From an uncultured Clostridia bacterium (GTDB taxonomy: Bacteria; Bacillota; Clostridia; Christensenellales; CAG-314), in the NCBI GenBank assembly GCA_947623225.1, contig CANQGO010000018.1:1-33057 (forward strand): a DNA stretch of 33,057 nucleotides, given 5' to 3'. Position numbers and translations under genes: made by a program. This document shows positions 30,369-33,057 of the stretch, one piece after another (the first letter of the stretch is position 1; each line of letters opens with the position of its first letter). Under the pieces are notes generated by a model. That model ran no database searches. It was not told where the DNA came from and saw only the letters and a program-made list of their open reading frames with translations.

Positions 30369-32173
30369 CACTACTTACCGACAACGTCAGAAAGCCGTAT
30401 CGCTACTTCGGCGGCGAATACAATACGGCGGATATGCACAAACCCTGCGACGTCCGATTCTGCATGTGCGTGGCGGACAGCTACGAGGTGGGCATGTCCA
30501 ACCTGGGCGTCAGGATACTGTACTATCTGTTTAATTCCATAGAGGGCGTGGTGTGCGAACGTTGCTACGCGCCCTTTGCCGACTACGCCGAGTACCTTCG
30601 CGAGCGCGACCTGCCGCTGATGAGTCTGGAGACGCAGAAGCCGCTTCGCGAGTTCGACTTCGTGGGCTTTTCCATGCAGTACGAAATGTGCTACAGCAAC
30701 GTGTTCTATATGCTGGAATTGGCAGGGATACCCGTCCTTGCCGAAGAGCGCGGCGAGGAATATCCCTTCGTCGTGGGCGGAGGACCGTGCACGGTGGACC
30801 CCGAGCCTATGTACAAGTACTTTGACTTCTTTTTCGTAGGGGAGGGGGAGACGCCCTGGAAGCAGATCATAGAGGACTATCGCGTGCAGAAGAAGGGCGG
30901 CGTGAGCAAGGCGGAATTTTTGCGATACGTGGACGAAAAATACGACTGCATATACGTGCCCGCGCTGCATTCTGCCCTGTACGACGGGGACAGGGTCCGC
31001 GTATTGCCGGACAGGCGGGTATGGCGCAATATAGAGCCGGATATGAATACCGTATTCACGCCCTACACCCAGCCGGTGCCCTCCGCGGAGATAGTGCACG
31101 ACAGGGCGGTGGCGGAGTTGTTCCGCGGCTGTGCCAACGGTTGCAGATTTTGCCAGGCGGGCTTCATATACCGACCCGTACGCGAGCGCACGCCCGACAA
31201 CGCATTCGAGTTGTGCAGGCGACTGCTGGAGAGCACGGGCTACGACGAGTTGTCGCTGAACAGTCTGTCCACGAGCGACTACAGCGGCTTGACGGAGTTG
31301 CTGGAGCGACTGCTGCCGTATGCCAAGGAGCATCGGGTGCAACTCAACCTGCCCAGTCTGAGGCTGGACAGTTTCCGAGGCAAGATGGCGCAGGGCAATC
31401 GCAAGAGCAGTCTTACGTTCGCACCCGAGGCAGGCACGCAGCGGTTGCGGGACGTTATCAACAAGAACATAACCGAGGACAATATATTCGAAACGCTGAC
31501 GGAGGCGTTCGCCGAAGGGTACTTCTCCGTCAAGTTGTACTTCATGCTGGGTCTGCCCACGGAGACGTGGGAGGATATAGAGGGTATATACTCCCTCGCC
31601 TGCCGCATAAGGGCACTGTACAAGAAGGTACGCACCTCATCCAAGCCGCTCAGGCTGTATGTGTCTACGTCCACCTTCATTCCCAAGCCCTTCACGCCCT
31701 TCCAGTGGTGCGCATTTGCCGACCGCGAGGACATACAAGCCAAGCAGCGGTATCTGGCGTCCGCCTTCAAAAAGTGCGGCGTGGAGTTCGGCTACAACGA
31801 CTACGACGGTTCGCTGCTGGAGGCGGTACTGGCGCGGGGCGGCAGGAGCATATCCGACGCGTTGTATATGGCGTACAAGGACGGGGCGCGCTTCGACGCC
31901 TGGGACGAGTACTTCGACTACGCTCACTACTCTAAGGCATTCGACAAGTGCGGCGTGGACGTGGCGAGCATAGTGGGCGCGCGGGACAGGTCGGAGACGC
32001 TGGCGTGGGACTTCATCGACATAGGTGTGGACAAGTCCTACCTGCTGCGCGAGTACGACAGAGCCATGTCGGGCGAGACCACGCCTTCCTGCAACAGGCA
32101 GTGCAACGGCTGCGGACTGCACAGACACGGCTATTGCAAAAGCACGCACGGCAACACCGCCGTAGGAGGATAG
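30365..32173 (+). CDS. B12-binding-domain radical SAM protein (TIGR03960-like)
   Basis: 602 residues. The N-terminal domain (about 30-200) has a cobalamin-binding-like Rossmann fold region with DFVGFSMQYEM and PFVVGGGPCTVDPEP; the radical SAM cysteines follow at C256, C260 and C263 (RGCANGCRFC). A C-terminal cysteine cluster (about 580-595, CNRQCNGCGLHRHGYC) may bind another metal centre. This family is paired in Bacillota with a DUF2344 partner, as here, often beside ribonuclease G genes; its substrate is unknown. Start: GTG at 30365, chosen because AAGGAGG lies at 30354-30360 and no ATG fits; it overlaps the hexokinase stop. Confidence 0.92.
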   Translation: MTLLTDNVRKPYRYFGGEYNTADMHKPCDVRFCMCVADSYEVGMSNLGVRILYYLFNSIEGVVCERCYAPFADYAEYLRERDLPLMSLETQKPLREFDFVGFSMQYEMCYSNVFYMLELAGIPVLAEERGEEYPFVVGGGPCTVDPEPMYKYFDFFFVGEGETPWKQIIEDYRVQKKGGVSKAEFLRYVDEKYDCIYVPALHSALYDGDRVRVLPDRRVWRNIEPDMNTVFTPYTQPVPSAEIVHDRAVAELFRGCANGCRFCQAGFIYRPVRERTPDNAFELCRRLLESTGYDELSLNSLSTSDYSGLTELLERLLPYAKEHRVQLNLPSLRLDSFRGKMAQGNRKSSLTFAPEAGTQRLRDVINKNITEDNIFETLTEAFAEGYFSVKLYFMLGLPTETWEDIEGIYSLACRIRALYKKVRTSSKPLRLYVSTSTFIPKPFTPFQWCAFADREDIQAKQRYLASAFKKCGVEFGYNDYDGSLLEAVLARGGRSISDALYMAYKDGARFDAWDEYFDYAHYSKAFDKCGVDVASIVGARDRSETLAWDFIDIGVDKSYLLREYDRAMSGETTPSCNRQCNGCGLHRHGYCKSTHGNTAVGG

Positions 32174-32174
32174 T

Positions 32175-32816
32175 ATGCTCATATTCAAGTACACCAAGAC
32201 GGGCACCTCGTCGCTGGTATCGCACCTGGACAATCTGCGCGCCGTCACCTACCTGCTGCGCCGTGCTGGGGTACGCGCCGAGTACTCGCAGGGGTTCAAT
32301 CCGCATATGGAGTTGGGCTTTTCTCCGCCCATACCGCTGGGCGTGGAGAGCCTGGCGGAGTACGTGTCCGTGCGCACCGACGAGAAGGAAAATATATTGG
32401 ACAGGCTGAACGCCGTCTGCCAGCAGGGCATCACCTTCACGCGGCAGTGGAATGCCGTTGCCAATGTGGCTGCGCTGCCGGACAGGGCGGAGTACATATT
32501 GCAAATGCGGGGCATAGGCGAAGTGATAGCCGAGATACTCGAGCCGCACTACGCCATCACGTACGAGGACAAGAGCGGCGTCGTGACCAAAGAGGTATCC
32601 GACAGGATATACGCCGCACGCGCCATAGACGCGGACAGCGCGAGTGTAATTCTCGCCGTGGGCAACGACAATCTGCGACCGGACAGGGTGCTGCTGCATC
32701 TTGCCAAAAAGTACGCCCTCTCGGGGGACTACAGCGTGACCAAGAAGGCGGCGTATGTGGGGGAAGTGGATATGGACAGTTATCTGGACGGCGTGAGCGA
32801 TATCGAAATGTGTTGA
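32175..32816 (+). CDS. DUF2344 (TIGR03936-like) radical-SAM-associated protein
   Basis: 213 residues. The N-terminal LIFKYTKTGTSSLVSHLDNLRAVTYLLRRAGVRAEYSQGFNPHMELGFSPPIPLGVES is the diagnostic pattern of the family that follows TIGR03960 radical SAM genes. It has no cysteine cluster and is thought to support the radical SAM partner; its role is unknown. The radical SAM gene stops one base before this ATG at 32175, with GGAGG overlapping that region. Its own stop codon lies within the -35 box of the RNase P RNA promoter. Confidence 0.9.
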   Translation: MLIFKYTKTGTSSLVSHLDNLRAVTYLLRRAGVRAEYSQGFNPHMELGFSPPIPLGVESLAEYVSVRTDEKENILDRLNAVCQQGITFTRQWNAVANVAALPDRAEYILQMRGIGEVIAEILEPHYAITYEDKSGVVTKEVSDRIYAARAIDADSASVILAVGNDNLRPDRVLLHLAKKYALSGDYSVTKKAAYVGEVDMDSYLDGVSDIEMC

Positions 32817-32841
32817 CAATCGGCGGACAAAGGAGTACAAT
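32813..32841 (+). promoter_or_regulatory. Sigma-A promoter of rnpB
   Basis: -35 TTGACA (32813-32818), 17-bp spacer, -10 TACAAT (32836-32841); start near 32848. The stop codon TGA of the DUF2344 gene is 32814-32816, inside the -35 box. Confidence 0.85.
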
Positions 32842-32848
32842 CAAGCGG

Positions 32849-33057
32849 TAAGAGACAGCCGGATGGTTGCGTGGGGCAACTCACGAGGAAAGTCCGAGCA
32901 CCGCAGAGCAAGAGTGCAGGCTAACGGCCTGTGAAGGCGACTTCAAGGAAAGTGCAACAGAAATATACCGCAGCGCAACGCTGTAAGGGTGGAAATGCAG
33001 GGTAAGAGCCTACATACGTTTTGGTGACAACGCGTACATGTAAACCCCACTCGGTGC
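32849..33057 (+). ncRNA. rnpB: RNase P RNA, bacterial class A, 5' part
   Basis: Catalytic RNA of the ribonuclease that matures tRNA 5' ends. Seen: GAGGAAAGTCCGAGC (32882-32896, conserved region CR I), GTGCAACAGAAATATACCGC (32952-32971) and GGTAAGAGCC (33000-33009), and AAACCCCACTCGGTGC (33042-33057) at the window edge. These match class A (E. coli-like) rather than the B. subtilis class B layout. The 5' end is set by the promoter (start near 32848-32849); the 3' end is beyond the window, so the length is partial. Confidence 0.93.

Overview
The window looks like chromosomal core DNA of an anaerobic, endospore-forming Bacillota, most likely an uncultured Clostridia lineage. The evidence is a SpoIIID regulator, a reverse rubrerythrin with a rubredoxin-like partner, several radical-SAM-linked genes, Bacillota-style ribosomal operon order (rpmG-secE-nusG-rplK-rplA-rplJ-rplL) and consensus sigma-A promoters with 17-bp spacers. 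Isoleucine is mostly encoded by ATA outside the ribosomal genes. I saw no phage, transposon, CRISPR array or tRNA, and no gene-free stretch longer than 300 bases.

Layout. 1-1308 (-): glycyl-tRNA synthetase, cut by the window edge. 1462-3270 (+): Bax inhibitor-1-like membrane protein and a DUF2804 protein. 3345-3614 (+): spoIIID with a sigma-E-like promoter. 3649-5445 (-): a TtcA-like tRNA thiolase followed by a DUF697 membrane protein. 5573-6263 (+): oxidative-stress pair (mini-rubredoxin, reverse rubrerythrin). 6413-13194 (+): patatin-like lipase, a secreted metallo-beta-lactamase-fold lipoprotein, then aroC, aroB, a fused aroA-aroE and aroQ, the last five genes overlapping end to start. 13258-13671 (+): small membrane protein. 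13828-17145 (+): translation/secretion operon with an L10 leader and strong final terminator. 17205-20622 (-): flavin reductase, then the rplI / acetyltransferase-like / DUF819 operon. 20771-24382 (+): DUF1540 peptide, prs, pepF and aroK. 24454-27213 (-): a 919-residue surface protein anchored at both ends. 27342-28107 (+): two half-size TSUP transporters. 28162-32816 (+): exonuclease, hexokinase, B12-binding radical SAM protein and DUF2344 protein. 32849 to the end (+): RNase P RNA, cut by the window edge.

How the genes work together. The aro genes supply steps 2, 3, 4, 6 and 7 of the shikimate pathway from one transcript. Step 5 (aroK) lies about 10 kb downstream behind pepF, and step 1 (DAHP synthase) is not in the window. 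The most unusual material is the AroA-AroE fusion, the shortened and divergent chorismate synthase, the ComEC-like lipoprotein whose stop codon overlaps the aroC start, the doubly anchored three-module surface protein, and the half-size TSUP pair. None amounts to a clearly new defence or mobile system. Functions are read from motifs by eye; no database search was run.
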